NCBI GenBank assembly: GCA_017650505.1
Contig: JAGCET010000029.1
Span: forward strand, 1 to 30,030
Source: Alphaproteobacteria bacterium
GTDB lineage: Bacteria; Pseudomonadota; Alphaproteobacteria; Rs-D84
Reading direction: 5' to 3'
Length of the DNA: 30,030 bases
The notes under the pieces: generated by a model
Told to the model about the DNA's origin: nothing
What the model saw: the letters and a program-made list of their open reading frames with translations, nothing else
The model's database searches: none
In this document: positions 15,126 through 23,100 of the stretch, in pieces
Layout of the letters: every line of letters starts with the position of its first letter
Position numbering within the stretch: position 1 is the first letter of the stretch
Translations under genes and position numbers: made by a program

Positions 15126-15656
15126 ATGCAAAACTTAACAAGCCAACAGAAATATGAGAATGCAAAAGCCGAGTGCGATGCACAACTTGCGGTTGTTCAA
15201 CCATGGTTAATGCAATTCACCGAAAGTTATAATAAAGACCGTCCAGGTGCTATGGGAACATGTATGTACGATAATGGTTCGGATGACAAAGTAAGAATTT
15301 TAACAAGCCCGATTGGTGGTTTCTATTGGAATACCAAAGAGGGGCAAGAATTGATGGCCCGTCAAAGATTGGGCGAAATTGGCTTGTACTATGTTTATGG
15401 TGCGAGTTCGTCATTTGTAATAGAATATTCTGCGGCAAAAACGGCAATATTTGCATATGAAGGTCAATTGTTCCAAGGTATGCACCGAGAAGCGGTAAAC
15501 GCATATTTCTTGTATGCTGAACCGTATACAAATGTGGTAAAAAAAGCCGCGGTACCGATGAATGTTGCATTGGCCGCCCAGAAGTTGCATTCTGCACAGG
15601 GAAATCTTAGTGCAGTATACGGTTGTATGCTTGAAGAACAAAGACGCAATTGGTAA
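15126..15656 (+). CDS. Unknown protein, second of a tandem paralogous pair
   Basis: This 176-residue paralog of the preceding gene starts at the ATG at 15126, behind GAGGTAA, 19 bp after the first copy. Matching blocks in order are AVVQPWLMQFTESY, GGFYWNTKEGQEL, GASSSFVIEYSAAKTAIFAYEGQLF, NAYFLYAE and VALAAQKLHSAQGNLSAVYGCM. It differs by an insertion after the first block (PGAMGTCMYDNGSDDK) and another near VVKKAAVP. It has no signal peptide. The conserved C-terminal AL.A..L.SAQ.-L.A-YGCM helix ends in both copies just before the last ten residues. Function unknown. A bidirectional terminator follows, shared with the opposing gene. Confidence 0.85.
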   Translation: MQNLTSQQKYENAKAECDAQLAVVQPWLMQFTESYNKDRPGAMGTCMYDNGSDDKVRILTSPIGGFYWNTKEGQELMARQRLGEIGLYYVYGASSSFVIEYSAAKTAIFAYEGQLFQGMHREAVNAYFLYAEPYTNVVKKAAVPMNVALAAQKLHSAQGNLSAVYGCMLEEQRRNW

Positions 15657-15681
15657 ATCATTTAATTTTACCTTTGATCCA

Positions 15682-15708
15682 AAAAAACGGGGTTTTACCC
15701 CGTTTTTT
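15682..15708. terminator. Bidirectional terminator between convergent genes
   Basis: AAAAAACGGGG-TTTTA-CCCCGTTTTTT has T-runs on both strands, so it can serve both the plus-strand pair and the minus-strand gene whose stop codon it overlaps. Confidence 0.88.
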
Positions 15709-16435
15709 ATTGCTGTGTGCGTCCTTGGTGCATATTTCGTTGAATGATTATTCCATTTATAATTTGATTTACACGGCTTGGTTCAATAAATATATGTGGG
15801 GCATACCCCAAAACGTCACCGATTTTTCTTTGATTTTGTTGCGCTGGGCCAATGTCACCAAGGGACATATAATATTTAATATCATCGGGATGAAAACGCG
15901 ATGTGGCACCGATTGCCAAATCAAACATATTTTGTACGGCCCCAGGATTTATCTTGATATCCGCAATTTCGGGATTGGCATTTTGTAAATTCTTGGTCAT
16001 TTTGGAAAAATATTGGATGGCATTTTCTTGCGAATTTGTGAAAAACCTAACGATTTGGTCTTTCTCGGCATCGCTAAGTTCCCCGGTAATTGCGACCATT
16101 TTATCATAATATGCCTGTTTTTCTTCATCTGTCATACTTGAACCGCGTGTAAGGGTATCTACATATTTCTGTGTGTCATAGATGCGTGTGGGGTCAAAAT
16201 ATATGATATATGTTAACCACATGGCCATATCTTCGTATTCTTTTTCGGACATACCATTTGGAAAATTGTATTTATGCGATATTGGCACAGGGGGGATAAA
16301 ACCATCTGTACGCAATTTATGTTCAAAATCCTCTGCAGACGACCAATGACCCGATTGAAAAACTGCTTCTTTTTCTTTTAACGTGTTGATAATACGTTGT
16401 ATTTTTGTGGCGTTGGTAATTTTTTCTGATTGCAT
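15707..16435 (-). CDS. Unknown soluble protein
   Basis: I cannot place this 242-residue protein in a family. The ATG at 16435 is preferred. An in-frame ATG at 16543 would extend it by 36 residues, but that stretch overlaps the divergent promoter at 16537 and reads unlike the rest. The sequence is hydrophilic and mostly helical, without signal peptide or membrane segments. Notable blocks are KEYEDMAMWLTYIIYFDPTR, MTDEEKQAYYDKMVAIT, LSDAEKDQIVRFF and FHPDDIKYYMSLGDIGP. The tail is Gln-rich (NMHQGRTQQ). It lies inside the module that includes the paralog pair and the lysozyme lipoprotein but on the opposite strand. A related function is possible but rests on position only. Confidence 0.75.
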   Translation of the reverse strand: MQSEKITNATKIQRIINTLKEKEAVFQSGHWSSAEDFEHKLRTDGFIPPVPISHKYNFPNGMSEKEYEDMAMWLTYIIYFDPTRIYDTQKYVDTLTRGSSMTDEEKQAYYDKMVAITGELSDAEKDQIVRFFTNSQENAIQYFSKMTKNLQNANPEIADIKINPGAVQNMFDLAIGATSRFHPDDIKYYMSLGDIGPAQQNQRKIGDVLGYAPHIFIEPSRVNQIINGIIIQRNMHQGRTQQ

Positions 16436-16536
16436 TTTGATGTAAACCTTTTGTGAAATTATAGCACAATTTATACGTTTTTCCCATAAATTTCCGTGTC
16501 GTACAAAATAATTATTAAAAAAATTCAATAAAATAC

Positions 16537-16564
16537 TTGACATTATTTATTTTTGTATTATATA
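16537..16564 (+). promoter_or_regulatory. Strong promoter of the lysozyme lipoprotein gene, copy 2 of the shared promoter
   Basis: Consensus TTGACA (16537-16542) with TATATA (16559-16564) after 16 nt. The region 16536-16563 matches 14571-14598 at 26 of 28 bases. Confidence 0.75.
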
Positions 16565-16592
16565 TGAAATGTATAAATCAAGGAGTCCATAA

Positions 16593-18038
16593 ATGAGTAA
16601 TAAAAAACTGATAGATTTACTTTTAATTGCCGCGGGTGGTTTGATGTTGTCTGGTTGTTCATCCCAAGGGTCAGAAAACCAGGATGAAGATGAGCAGGCC
16701 ACAGAAGCCCCAGCGTCCAAAAAGCAAGAAGTTGCCAAGTTTAAAGATTTCAAGGCACGTATGCAAACATTGACGCCACAAATCATGTTAGAAACAATTT
16801 TGGCGGAAGGTACCAAATTAGATGAAAAGGGTTTGTGTAAACCATATCAAGACAGCAAGGGTGTTTGGACCATTGGTTTTGGTCTTACACAATTGGATGG
16901 TAAAGCGGTCACACAAAATACACGCCACATCACATTACGTGAAGCGTATGAAAAAGCCGCGGCGTTCTATGAAGAACGTGAAACGTTTTTCTTTATGTGG
17001 TGCTATGAAGTGGGTATAGATGCACTGGAAATAGATACCGAAGGCAAGGCATTCTGTTTGGCGTCTATTATCTATAATTCTTGTACGAATATCATTGAAA
17101 ACCCATCTGACAAACAACACTGTAATCGCAATGCGGAATTGCGTGCTCTTTATGCGCAATATGGTGATGATGTCACAGCGGACCAAGTTGCCGCCTTGTT
17201 TGCCAAATATCCGATAACTGCACCGACAAGTTTTGGTCGTGTGTTGTTAAATGGTGGTTCAACCAAGGCATGGGCAAATACATTGGGTGGGTTTACCAAA
17301 GAAGGTGGTGGTATTTACTGGCGTCGTTGGTTAGAAGGTCAAATGGCGATGGGTAATATCAAAGCCAAGGATTTATTAGATTTGCCAATGGGGTGCATGT
17401 ATGATTTCTGGCGTTGCATTGGTCACAAAAAATCTGCGTTGTTCACCAAACGTAGAGATGGCACATGGCAGGTTAACCCAGATGCATTGGTAAAATTCAA
17501 AGAATGGGTAAAAAATCCTGTTGATGAACACGGAAATACAATTAACCGTAAAACATTGCGTCAATTGTTGAACGAGATGGATCCGACATTTGTAACGCAA
17601 ATAGAAACGGGTAAATTTGAACCGGTGCAAAAAACCGATACAATAAGTTTTGCCGTGGCGGAACAATTGCATACATGTGGCGATTTGAACGACAGTTCGT
17701 TGTTTGCATATCGCGACGGCGATTATGAAACCGCGTTAGAATTGGCCAAGGCCGCGTATAAAATTGCGCAGACCAACAAAGAAATTGGTGCGTCAACATA
17801 TAATATCGGTATGGCGTATCTGGCCATGGAAAAGTATGAAAGGGCAGTTAAATACTTGCGTTTGTCATTGGCGGTAAATAAAACCAAGGACGCAGAAGAT
17901 GCTTTGAAAGAAGCCACGCAGAAACGCAATTCAACACGCACAAAATGGGCCGGTTATGGTTTGTTGGGCACTGGTGCATTTACCGTGGCGTTGATTGCAC
18001 GCAGACGTTCTATGATGCAAAGACAAAAACACAGATAA
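16593..18038 (+). CDS. Lipoprotein with GH24-type lysozyme domain, TPRs and C-terminal membrane segment
   Basis: The 481-residue protein starts with a lipoprotein signal peptide (lipobox LSGC, Cys22), then an acidic linker. Residues about 65-290 look like a GH24 (T4-type) lysozyme. AEG carries Glu72, then PYQD carries Asp87, and the block WTIGFGLT carries Thr93, which fit the catalytic E-D-T triad. Asp-Thr spacing equals T4 lysozyme, but the Glu-Asp gap is longer by six residues. Extra cysteines are present. Residues about 369-440 form TPR-like helices (GDYETALELAKAAYK; STYNIGMAYLAMEKYERAVK). Residues about 452-469 are a hydrophobic span before an Arg-rich tail, so both ends may be membrane-attached. 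AGGAG precedes the ATG. Peptidoglycan cleavage is a family inference; a secretion-assembly or phage-derived lytic role are alternatives. Confidence 0.82.
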   Translation: MSNKKLIDLLLIAAGGLMLSGCSSQGSENQDEDEQATEAPASKKQEVAKFKDFKARMQTLTPQIMLETILAEGTKLDEKGLCKPYQDSKGVWTIGFGLTQLDGKAVTQNTRHITLREAYEKAAAFYEERETFFFMWCYEVGIDALEIDTEGKAFCLASIIYNSCTNIIENPSDKQHCNRNAELRALYAQYGDDVTADQVAALFAKYPITAPTSFGRVLLNGGSTKAWANTLGGFTKEGGGIYWRRWLEGQMAMGNIKAKDLLDLPMGCMYDFWRCIGHKKSALFTKRRDGTWQVNPDALVKFKEWVKNPVDEHGNTINRKTLRQLLNEMDPTFVTQIETGKFEPVQKTDTISFAVAEQLHTCGDLNDSSLFAYRDGDYETALELAKAAYKIAQTNKEIGASTYNIGMAYLAMEKYERAVKYLRLSLAVNKTKDAEDALKEATQKRNSTRTKWAGYGLLGTGAFTVALIARRRSMMQRQKHR

Positions 18039-18063
18039 TCTTTGTATCACAGGACTCCTTGAG

Positions 18064-18104
18064 AAAAGCCCCGCCTTGTATTTCTGGTCAATGCGGGGCT
18101 TTTT
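18064..18104 (+). terminator. Intrinsic terminator of the lysozyme lipoprotein gene
   Basis: AAAAGCCCCGC pairs with GCGGGGCTTTT across an 18-nt loop, with a T-run after it. Confidence 0.85.
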
Positions 18105-18106
18105 GT

Positions 18107-18135
18107 TTGACAATTATATGAATAAAACCTATAAT
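18107..18135 (+). promoter_or_regulatory. Perfect consensus promoter upstream of trpS
   Basis: TTGACA (18107-18112), a 17-nt spacer and TATAAT (18130-18135): both hexamers and the spacing are ideal for a housekeeping sigma factor. The transcript should start near 18142, giving a leader of about 135 nt. Confidence 0.9.
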
Positions 18136-18145
18136 GGGAACGAAC

Positions 18146-18214
18146 ATGATTGAACAACGTTATGCTTTTGATGATTTTGTCGATGCGCCATTTTATGGAC
18201 GATGGCGTCGGTAA
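18146..18214 (+). CDS. Possible 22-residue leader peptide of trpS
   Basis: An ATG at 18146 opens a 22-codon frame only about 4 nt after the predicted transcription start. It encodes a peptide ending YGRWRR, with one Trp codon (18203-18205) three codons before the stop. The stop codon falls inside the left arm of a 9-bp hairpin (18209-18246). There is no good ribosome-binding site; the frame would need near-leaderless initiation. Position and the late Trp codon suggest a regulatory leader for the Trp-tRNA synthetase, but a single Trp among several Arg codons makes this tentative. Confidence 0.35.
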   Translation: MIEQRYAFDDFVDAPFYGRWRR

Positions 18215-18246
18215 TTTTTATACACAAAAAAACAAATAAATTACCG
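18209..18246 (+). promoter_or_regulatory. Hairpin in the trpS leader
   Basis: CGGTAATTT (18209-18217) pairs perfectly with AAATTACCG (18238-18246) across a 20-nt A-rich loop. A second small hairpin, CGCCAT/ATGGCG, lies just upstream. No T-run follows, so this is not an intrinsic terminator. It may modulate trpS translation. Confidence 0.5.
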
Positions 18247-18275
18247 TAATAACAAAAAAGCATAAGGATTTTAAT

Positions 18276-19373
18276 ATGACACAAGAAAAAGAAATAATTG
18301 TAACCGGCGATCGTCCGACGGGACGTTTGCACATTGGGCACTATGTGGGCAGTTTGCGTAAACGTCTTGAATTACAAGATGACCCGCGATACAAGCAATA
18401 TGTTTTTATTGCTGATTGCCAGGCATTGACCGATAATGCACGCAACCCCGAAAAAATTCGCCAGAATTTGATAGAGGTCGCATTGGATTACCTGTCGGTG
18501 GGTCTTGATCCAGAAAAGACGACAATTTTCGTGCAATCACAAATTCCGGAATTGACCGAATTGACGTTCTATTATATGAACCTGGTAACATTGGGGCGTT
18601 TGCAACGCAATCCGACAATCAAAACAGAAATCAAAGAAAAGAACTTTGACGGCGGTATTCCAACAGGGTTTATGACATATCCAATTAGTCAGGCCGCCGA
18701 CATAACCGCATTTGGTGCAAAATACGTTCCATGTGGCGAAGACCAAGAACCATTATTGGAACAAACCCGTGAAATTGTTCGTGCGTTTAATTCAATTTAT
18801 GGTGATGTCCTTGTCGAACCCCAGGGTATATTTGCGGCCGAAGGCGTATGCCGTCGTTTGCCGGGAACCGACGGTGCCGAAAAGATGGGCAAATCATTGG
18901 GAAATGCAATTTACCTTGCCGATGAACCAGACGTTGTAAAGAAAAAGATTATGAATATGTTTACTGATCCATTGCACCTGCGTATCGAAGATCCAGGGCA
19001 TTTGGAAGGTAATGTTCCATTCATATATCTTGCCGCGTTTGCTAAACCGGAACACTTTGCCGCGTTTTTACCCCAGTATAAAAACCTTGATGAAATGGCG
19101 GCGCATTATACACGTGGTGGTTTGGGTGATGGTGTGGTTAAGAAATTCCTTAACGAAGTGTTACAACAAGAATTGGCCCCAATTCGTGAACGTCGCAAAC
19201 AATATGAACAAAACATCGATTATGTTTACGATATGTTAGAAAAGGGCAGTGCCGCCGCACGTGCGATTGCCGCTGATACATTGAAACGCGTTCGTCGTGC
19301 GATGGGGTTGGAATATTTCGAAGACACATCGTTGCGCGAAGCATACAAATCAAAATATGCCGGCAAGAAATAA
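18276..19373 (+). CDS. trpS: Tryptophanyl-tRNA synthetase
   Basis: This class I synthetase charges tRNA-Trp. The 365-residue length is slightly above the usual 330-350. Signatures in order are GDRPTGRLHIGHYVGS (HIGH at 19-22), FIADCQALTDN, and the Trp-pocket region PISQAADITAFGAKYVPCGEDQ. GTDGAEKMGKSLGNAIYL carries the KMSKS equivalent KMGKS at 203-207, and the helical anticodon-binding C-terminus follows. AAGGA precedes the ATG at 18276. It stands alone behind a perfect promoter and a structured leader that may include a short peptide, and it ends in a strong terminator. Confidence 0.97.
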   Translation: MTQEKEIIVTGDRPTGRLHIGHYVGSLRKRLELQDDPRYKQYVFIADCQALTDNARNPEKIRQNLIEVALDYLSVGLDPEKTTIFVQSQIPELTELTFYYMNLVTLGRLQRNPTIKTEIKEKNFDGGIPTGFMTYPISQAADITAFGAKYVPCGEDQEPLLEQTREIVRAFNSIYGDVLVEPQGIFAAEGVCRRLPGTDGAEKMGKSLGNAIYLADEPDVVKKKIMNMFTDPLHLRIEDPGHLEGNVPFIYLAAFAKPEHFAAFLPQYKNLDEMAAHYTRGGLGDGVVKKFLNEVLQQELAPIRERRKQYEQNIDYVYDMLEKGSAAARAIAADTLKRVRRAMGLEYFEDTSLREAYKSKYAGKK

Positions 19374-19379
19374 AGAAAT

Positions 19380-19401
19380 CGCCCGAAAGGGCGTTTTTTT
19401 T
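19380..19401 (+). terminator. Intrinsic terminator of trpS
   Basis: CGCCC-GAAA-GGGCG with a GAAA tetraloop, followed by eight T residues, 7 nt after the trpS stop. Confidence 0.92.
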
Positions 19402-19633
19402 ATAAAAACTCTTTTTCTTGAACTGATTTTGGCACGTATCTCAGCGCGATATTTACCTTGCGGACAACATGTTTTATGTATTGTTCGGCGGATTCAAGAT
19501 TCTTGATTGCGGTTTCAGAATTTTGTGTTTGTATCCCTTTTTTTGCAATGGCGATAACATCAGAAATCTCTTGCAAGGTTTCTTGGATGCTTTCTTCGGC
19601 GGTTGTAAAAATTCCAGATGTTACGTGTTTCAT
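19400..19633 (-). CDS. Small helical protein of unknown function
   Basis: This 77-residue protein is predicted almost entirely alpha-helical, with heptad-like spacing of Ile/Leu/Ala (TLQEISDVIAIAKKGIQ; AIKNLESAEQYIKHVVRKV). It has no signal peptide, membrane segment or cysteine. AAGGGA lies upstream of the ATG at 19633. The stop overlaps the end of the trpS terminator T-tract, and a possible promoter (TTGATT-17 nt-TACAAA) lies at about 19658-19686 on the minus strand. I recognise no family. The good ribosome-binding site and absence of any overlapping gene support it as real. Confidence 0.7.
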   Translation of the reverse strand: MKHVTSGIFTTAEESIQETLQEISDVIAIAKKGIQTQNSETAIKNLESAEQYIKHVVRKVNIALRYVPKSVQEKEFL

Positions 19634-19674
19634 AATGAATCCCTTTGTGTGTAATAATTTGTATCATTAATTTG

Positions 19675-19703
19675 TTGTGAAATCAATGCCCGATAATTAT
19701 AAT
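19675..19703 (+). promoter_or_regulatory. Promoter of the TfoX-like gene
   Basis: TTGTGA (19675-19680), a 17-nt spacer and consensus TATAAT (19698-19703), then AGGGG before the ATG at 19726. It overlaps the opposing promoter of the gene at 19400-19633. Confidence 0.65.
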
Positions 19704-19725
19704 TCCAAATAAACAGGGGTATAAA

Positions 19726-20043
19726 ATGGCATCAAGTAAAGAGTATATGGAATTTGTAATGGAACAGTTATCAGACTTGGGCGATGTATCATATCGTGCG
19801 ATGATGGGCGAATATGTGATATATTATCGTGATAAAGTTGTTGCCGGCATTTATGATGACCGTTTCTTGGTTAAGCCGACAAAATCTGCGATTGCGATAT
19901 TACCTGATGCGCCAATGGAAATACCGTACCCCGGTGGGCATTCAATGATAATGGTAGAAGACATTGAAAATCGTGATTTACTGCGCGATTTATTCAATGC
20001 GATATACGCAGATCTACCAGCCCCAAAACCAAAACGCCGTTAA
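19726..20043 (+). CDS. TfoX/Sxy N-terminal domain protein
   Basis: This 105-residue protein matches the TfoX N-terminal domain. The blocks are EFVMEQLSDLGDVSYRAMMGEYVIYYRDKVV in two adjoining parts, then GIYDDRFLVKPT, and the terminal GGHSMIMVEDIENRDLLRDLF in the position where the family usually has YYEVPED. TfoX/Sxy activates competence genes in Gammaproteobacteria, but stand-alone N-terminal domains like this are widespread and their role is not established. AGGGG lies upstream of the ATG. No competence genes are nearby, so a regulatory role in DNA uptake is not supported here. Confidence 0.9.
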   Translation: MASSKEYMEFVMEQLSDLGDVSYRAMMGEYVIYYRDKVVAGIYDDRFLVKPTKSAIAILPDAPMEIPYPGGHSMIMVEDIENRDLLRDLFNAIYADLPAPKPKRR

Positions 20044-20089
20044 TTATCAGCACATACCGATTATTTATTAATAAATATTAAAAAATGAT

Positions 20090-20119
20090 TTGCATACGCG
20101 CGCGCATTTTTAGTACGAT
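20090..20119 (+). promoter_or_regulatory. Possible promoter of the giant surface protein gene
   Basis: TTGCAT (20090-20095), an 18-nt spacer containing an alternating CG run, and TACGAT (20114-20119). A 16-bp palindrome (TATTTATTAATAAATA, 20062-20077) lies just upstream and could be an operator. Confidence 0.4.
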
Positions 20120-20157
20120 TTTTATCAAGGTATGAAGGAAAGGGGGTCAGACCTATC

Positions 20158-23100
20158 TTGAAACGCATATTTTCTGCGATTTTTGCGGGTTTGTTTTGCG
20201 CGTTTATCACAAACGTGGCTGTTGCTGCGTGCACCGCAAGTCAAATCGATGTAACGGGTAATGGATCAAATTGCCAAACATCTAAGTTTGAATTGACAAC
20301 GACCAATTTATCTGCTGGTGATTCCCTTAAATTCAGTATATCGGCCAAGGGAACATTTTATGTCGATTGCGGCGATGGTGGAACATTGTCGGGAACGGGC
20401 GCGTCTGGCAAGACGATTACAAAAAGCACAAATGTTAGTGTTAATTATACTTGCGAATGGGCGTCGGCAGGCGCACATACAATAAGATTTGGCGGTGTCG
20501 CAACCGAATATCCTGTTCTCGTTTTAGATATTACATCGGATAAATCAGCAATTGCTTTTGATGGTTTATTAAATGGGAACGCGGCCAAGATTGCATCATT
20601 GTCAGGTTCGTTGGTCGAATTGTTTCCACAAGTTGGTACCAACGCCAGTCAAATTCCACAATTTATTAATTCATTCAAGAACGCAACCAACTTAACAACA
20701 ATACCATCAACATTGTTCTATGGTTATACGGGTGGCAATAATGCGGATTTTATGTTTTATGGCACCTTTTCGGGGTGTACAGGTTTAACATCAATGCCCG
20801 AAGGTTTATTTAGCACAATTACTACACCGGCAAACTCCATGTTCTCGCAGACCTTTGAGGGTTGTACAAATATGTCTGGTTATATACCGCCGTCCACATT
20901 TATTGGGCTTGTTGTCGCGGGTCATCCATCCGCATCAACCTTGTGGTCTGATACGTTCGAAGATACCAATTTGGTGACAACTTGTCCTTCTGGTGTTCCG
21001 CAATATATTACGGGTTATGAGGGCAGCAGTAATAATTCTACATGGAATGGCCCGGTTTCATGTGGTTGTGCACCAGGTGCACGTCTTGAAAACGGTGCGT
21101 GTGTTTGTGATACATTCACTGTGACAACAACGAATTTATCTGCGAATGAAGAAATGTCGTTCATGATGTCCGCGGCCGGTATTTTCGCGGTTGATTGGGG
21201 GGACGGTAGCCCCATTGAAACAATCTATCGTGTCGGCAATACGGATTCCGCACAAACGTATCCTCATACCTATACAACGGCGGACTCGTACACAATCGGA
21301 CTTTGTGGTACCGCAACCAAATATCATCTCCCCGGCAGTGCTGATAAGCCGCCAATTACCGATACAACGATTAGTTTTTCAGACGCAACCAACACTAGCT
21401 GCAAGGTTGCATCAATCAATGGTTCATTGGGTGCATTGTTCCCGACGTTGAATAATGGCGCAAGTGATACCGATTTCCCGCGGTTTTATAAGACGTTCCA
21501 ATATTGTTCTGCATTGACCAGTATTCCATCCGGGCTGTTTACTGGGGTTACGGGGGCCGCTAATGCCATGTTTCGTGAAACATTTGACCGTTGCGCTGGG
21601 ATAACAACAATTCCGTCAAACCTTTTTTCCGGGGTATCTGGTGGTGCAAAGAATATGTTCCGGTCCGTGTTCAACTTGTGTACTTCTTTGACCGCAATGC
21701 CAGAAAATTTGTTCAGTGGTGTTACCAGTTCGGCAGAAGGTGAATTTAAGTATTCTTTCTTTGGTGATACGGCGATGACGGGTTATATACCACCATCTAC
21801 ATTTAGTGGGCTTATTGCAAACGGCAGTCCGACCGCAACCAATATGTGGCAGTACGCATTTACTGGTGGAACAACATTGGCAACAAGTTGTGATGGCTTT
21901 GCTGGAATGACAGAATTTACGACCGGGTATAAAACACTGTGGGATGGCAAAGTGTCATGTCAGACGGCAACATGTTCGGCGGGGCAAATACTGGTTGGCG
22001 GTCTGTGTGAAGATCCGGCATTTACGGTCACAACAACATCCGACACAACCAGTTTAACATTTTCACTTGCGGCCAGGGGTACATTCTATGTTGATTGTGG
22101 TGATGATGGAACGCTGACGGGCAGTGGTGTTTCTGGTACACAAATTATACGCAGTGGCATCGGATCATCGTCATATACATGTACATGGGAAACGGCCGGC
22201 GCACATACGATACGGTTTGGTGGTGTTGCGTCTGAATACGGATCTGAATCTTCAATCGCGTTCTGGCGTTCCAGTAATGGCACCCAGGCGAATATCGCAT
22301 CTATTACCGGTTCGTTATCATCGATATTTCCGCAACTTGGTACCGGTACTGGCGAATTACCGCTGTTTACGAACACGTTCAAGGGATGTACAAACTTGAC
22401 CTCTATACCGGCGACATTATTCGAAAATATTACAGACGGAACCCAAAATATGTTTTCCAGTACATTCGAAGGTTGTACTGGTCTCGCATCAATTCCGGTT
22501 GGATTGTTTGGCGATTTTGAAACCGGTGCCCAAAATATGTTTGCGAATACATTCAATGGTTGTACCAGTTTGACAACAATACCATCCGGACTGTTTGGTG
22601 ATATCAGCAGCGGTGAAACCAGTTTGTTCTATGGAACATTCAAGAATTGTACGGGCATTACCGCGATACCGGCTGATTTATTTAGTAATATTACCAGTGC
22701 GGCAAACTTTATGTTCAGTGAAACATTTAATGGATGCACGCTGTTGTCGGGCTATATTCCGCCGACCACATTTGCGGGTTTGATTGCCAACAGCAGTCCG
22801 ACCGCCACGGATATGTGGTTAAACACATTTAATGCAACCAATGTCGCAACCAGTTGTTCATCATTTACAGATATGCGTCAATATATCACAAATTATGAAA
22901 CAGAATGGAATGGCAAGGTTTCTTGTGAAGAATTACCGAACAAATGTAAAGGCGCGACATATTACGACGAAAACAATGTTAACGCCGACGCAAATGGTTG
23001 CGTTGCGTGTCCAACGGGATACACAGACAATACCACCGATGCCAAAGAGTCTATTAATCAATGCGAAATTAATTGTGCCGCGGGGACATATGTTGCGACG

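Noticed and set aside
16436..16543. 36-residue N-terminal extension of the minus-strand gene at 15707
   Set aside because: It would overlap the divergent promoter of the lysozyme gene and has no ribosome-binding site; the ATG at 16435 is preferred.
18209..18246. trpS leader hairpin considered as a T-box or intrinsic attenuator
   Set aside because: No T-box sequence and no T-run after the stem, so classical attenuation or a T-box riboswitch is not supported.
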